DNA of 64,000 bases, from assembly GCF_003431825.1 (NCBI RefSeq), contig NZ_CP020083.1, positions 682,001 to 746,000 of the forward strand, written 5' to 3'. Below the pieces are notes generated by a model. That model was given only the letters and a program-made list of their open reading frames with translations. It was not told the origin of the DNA and made no database searches. Below are positions 62,578 through 64,000 of the stretch, one piece after another; the stretch's first letter is position 1, and each line of letters begins with the position of its first letter. The DNA is from Blastomonas fulva (GTDB lineage: Bacteria > Pseudomonadota > Alphaproteobacteria > Sphingomonadales > Sphingomonadaceae). The position numbers and the translations under genes are program-made.

Positions 62578-63528
62578 ATGAAGCATGTTCTGAAGATGGG
62601 CTGCGTTGCAGCGATTCTCATGGCCGCTCCGGCTCAGGCGCAGTTGCTGGGCGGCGGCGGCCTGGGCGGTGGTCTGGGCGGTGGCCTGGGCGGAGGCTTG
62701 GGCGGTTCGCTCGGTGGAACGCTGGGCGGCACCCTGGGCGGCACGATCGAGCGGCCGACCCGTGATCTGGACGCGAGCGTGGAACGCACCCGCCGCTCGG
62801 TCGATGCAACCGGCAACGCCAGCGGCGAAGCGCGCGCGCGCCGGCAGGTCGATGCCCGCAGCGGCCGCGTAGCCGCCGATGGCGGTGGCAGCGCCAGCGG
62901 ATCGGGCAATCTTGCAGGCACTGGCGGACTGCTGGGCAACGGCATCGCCGGCGCGGTCGGCGGGTCGGGCGCGGGCAGCGCCAATGGCGGCGCTGAGGCG
63001 ACGCTGATCGGAACCGACCGGGCGGGCGAAATCGCGCGCAGCGGCGCTGGCTCGGCGCGCAATACCGTTGCCGGTGCCCGCCAGAGTGCAGTGCAGCAAC
63101 TTGGCCTCGCGCAGGCCGCCGCAGGTGGCGCTACCGGCCAGATCGGAGCGGTTGCCGGTCTTGCAGGCAATGCCGGTGGTTCGCTCGCGGGCAACGCAGG
63201 CGCGATCGCAGGCAGCGCGGGTGGCTCGGCCAATGGCAGCGGGGCATTGACCGGTTCGGGCGAATCCGGGCCTGCAACGCCCGCCGGGATGCCGGTGACG
63301 AACGCAAAGGGCCGTGCCATAGGATTTGTGCAGAGTGTGCGGACCGGAGCCAATGGCGCTGCGGACATGGTGATGGTCGAGATCGGTGACCGCATCGTCC
63401 CGGTGCCCGCGAGCCAGTTGAGCGGCAACGGCGATGTGCTGGTCACGGCCATGTCCGCAGGGCAGCTCAAGGCAGCGGCAAAAGATGCCCGGCCGGGCGA
63501 AGCCCAGGCCGAGCCAGGCCCCGAATGA
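62578..63528 (+). CDS. Gly/Ala-rich secreted protein
   Basis: Protein of 316 residues with a signal peptide (MGCVAAILMAAPAQA). The start is a tandem LGGGLGGGLGGGLGGSLGGT run (about residues 22-50), the middle is Gly/Ala/Ser-rich low complexity, and the C-terminal 70 residues are better ordered (GRAIGFVQSVRTGANGAADM, VEIGDRIVPVPASQLSGNGD), which resembles a small beta-rich domain. Function unknown; a surface or extracellular matrix protein is possible. ATG at 62578 follows an AAGGAGATC site. Gene layout suggests it is linked with the S8 protease. The 261 bases after its stop hold nothing recognisable. Confidence 0.8.
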   Translation: MKHVLKMGCVAAILMAAPAQAQLLGGGGLGGGLGGGLGGGLGGSLGGTLGGTLGGTIERPTRDLDASVERTRRSVDATGNASGEARARRQVDARSGRVAADGGGSASGSGNLAGTGGLLGNGIAGAVGGSGAGSANGGAEATLIGTDRAGEIARSGAGSARNTVAGARQSAVQQLGLAQAAAGGATGQIGAVAGLAGNAGGSLAGNAGAIAGSAGGSANGSGALTGSGESGPATPAGMPVTNAKGRAIGFVQSVRTGANGAADMVMVEIGDRIVPVPASQLSGNGDVLVTAMSAGQLKAAAKDARPGEAQAEPGPE

Positions 63529-63789
63529 CCTGCGGGTCCATACGCCGCAGCCGGTCAGGGGGTACTAACCCTGCCCGGTTGCGGCATCGCCCCTGCCGGG
63601 GTACCAGCGCAAGACGCGCACATCGCCCGCCATACGCCAGAAGGCCTGGCGCTTGCATGCGGGCCAGCATGCAGTGTTACCACCGCATGGCGCACGCCTG
63701 CGGCTTTGGTGACGTGCAAGTTAATGGCGCGTTAGGGGCTGAAGCCCATTGTTCACTGCATGGGGGGCACATGCGGCCGGAAAACCAAC

Positions 63790-64000
63790 ATGACATCTCG
63801 CGCACCGCCTATCAGTCCTGAACAAACGATCCTCCAGCTGATCGCGAAATACTCGCGCGACGTGATCGCGCAGGTTCGCCCCGACATGACCTTCAGCTAT
63901 ATTTCACCGTCTGCCGAACGGCTGTTCAACCGTCCGACCACCCAGATCATCGGGCATCACATTGCCGAGTTCGTGCTGGAGGAAGACCTCACGCTGATCG
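63790..64000 (+). CDS. PAS-domain signalling protein, N-terminal part
   Basis: The ATG at 63790 opens a frame that runs off the window edge after 70 codons: SPEQTILQLIAKYSRDVIAQ, then VRPDMTFSYISPSAERLFNR and QIIGHHIAEFVLEEDLTLI. This is the start of a PAS sensor domain. The output domain (histidine kinase, diguanylate cyclase or other) lies outside the window. Confidence 0.8.
   Translation, partial: MTSRAPPISPEQTILQLIAKYSRDVIAQVRPDMTFSYISPSAERLFNRPTTQIIGHHIAEFVLEEDLTLI

Noticed and set aside
62640..62750. Short tandem repeats resembling an array
   Set aside because: They encode a Gly-rich run inside a coding sequence with a signal peptide; there are no spacers and no cas genes, so not a CRISPR array.

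Overview
The window reads as a chromosomal segment of a GC-rich alphaproteobacterium of the order Sphingomonadales (Sphingomonas, Sphingopyxis or Blastomonas type). The evidence is gene content: an EcfG/NepR general stress pair, two large TonB-dependent receptors, a PopZ-like DUF2497 gene beside valS and a TolC gene, a split metH behind a fused ArsR/methyltransferase regulator, and an abundance of short palindromic intergenic repeats. Two tRNA genes (Cys-GCA and Ser-GCT) are present. I see no rRNA, CRISPR array or intact insertion sequence.

Layout. 0-8 kb: a minus-strand block running pcm-like, tolC-like, DUF2497, S9 peptidase, valS, then a DUF2254 membrane protein cut by the window edge. 8-13 kb: tRNA-Cys, a Cys-cluster protein, a YaiI-type protein, a large HEIGH metalloprotease and a secreted hypothetical. 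13-18 kb: a probable metal-uptake operon (DUF2946 protein, TonB receptor, PepSY membrane protein with a His/Met-rich stretch). 18-21 kb: a stress block with dps, nepR, ecfG, an entericidin-type lipoprotein and a DUF1328 protein. 21-25 kb: Nudix, XRE regulator, ubiA, kynA and two small lipoproteins. 25.5-31.3 kb: a methionine-cycle operon with its own palindromic operator (ArsR-methyltransferase, metF, metH in two genes). 31-39 kb: a CPA2 antiporter, a secreted beta-helix protein, a CNNM/CBS protein, a DsbD-type reductase, an aromatic/aspartate aminotransferase and a DUF1134 protein.

The most interesting part is 39.5-59.4 kb, an accessory island directly downstream of tRNA-Ser. Its left edge carries IS3- and IS5-type transposase remnants; its right edge carries fragments of a transketolase/E1-like gene and of an AbiEii-like gene. 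Inside lies what looks like a complete uptake and degradation system for unusual peptides. It has a TonB receptor and an eight-gene overlapping operon encoding an MlrA-like (microcystinase-like) CPBP intramembrane protease, a Dpp/Opp ABC transporter with its binding lipoprotein, a D-aminopeptidase of the S12 DAP type and a proline iminopeptidase. It also has an M55 (DppA) D-aminopeptidase, a TAT-exported S12 hydrolase, an N-acyl-D-amino-acid deacylase, a PLP enzyme and an N-methyl-amino-acid-oxidase-like flavoprotein. A TetR regulator sits in the middle. Five copies of one operator (arms CATAACATAAT and ATTATGTTATG, 3-nt spacer) stand before the receptor, the transporter operon, the divergent M55/SnoaL genes, the TetR gene and the divergent deacylase/PLP genes. 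The inferred substrate is a peptide rich in D-, N-methyl and prolyl residues, such as a nonribosomal cyclic peptide; that substrate assignment is inference.

59.4-64 kb: a secreted hypothetical, an ECF sigma/anti-sigma pair facing a subtilisin-type protease across an inverted repeat, a Gly-rich secreted protein and the start of a PAS-domain signalling protein.
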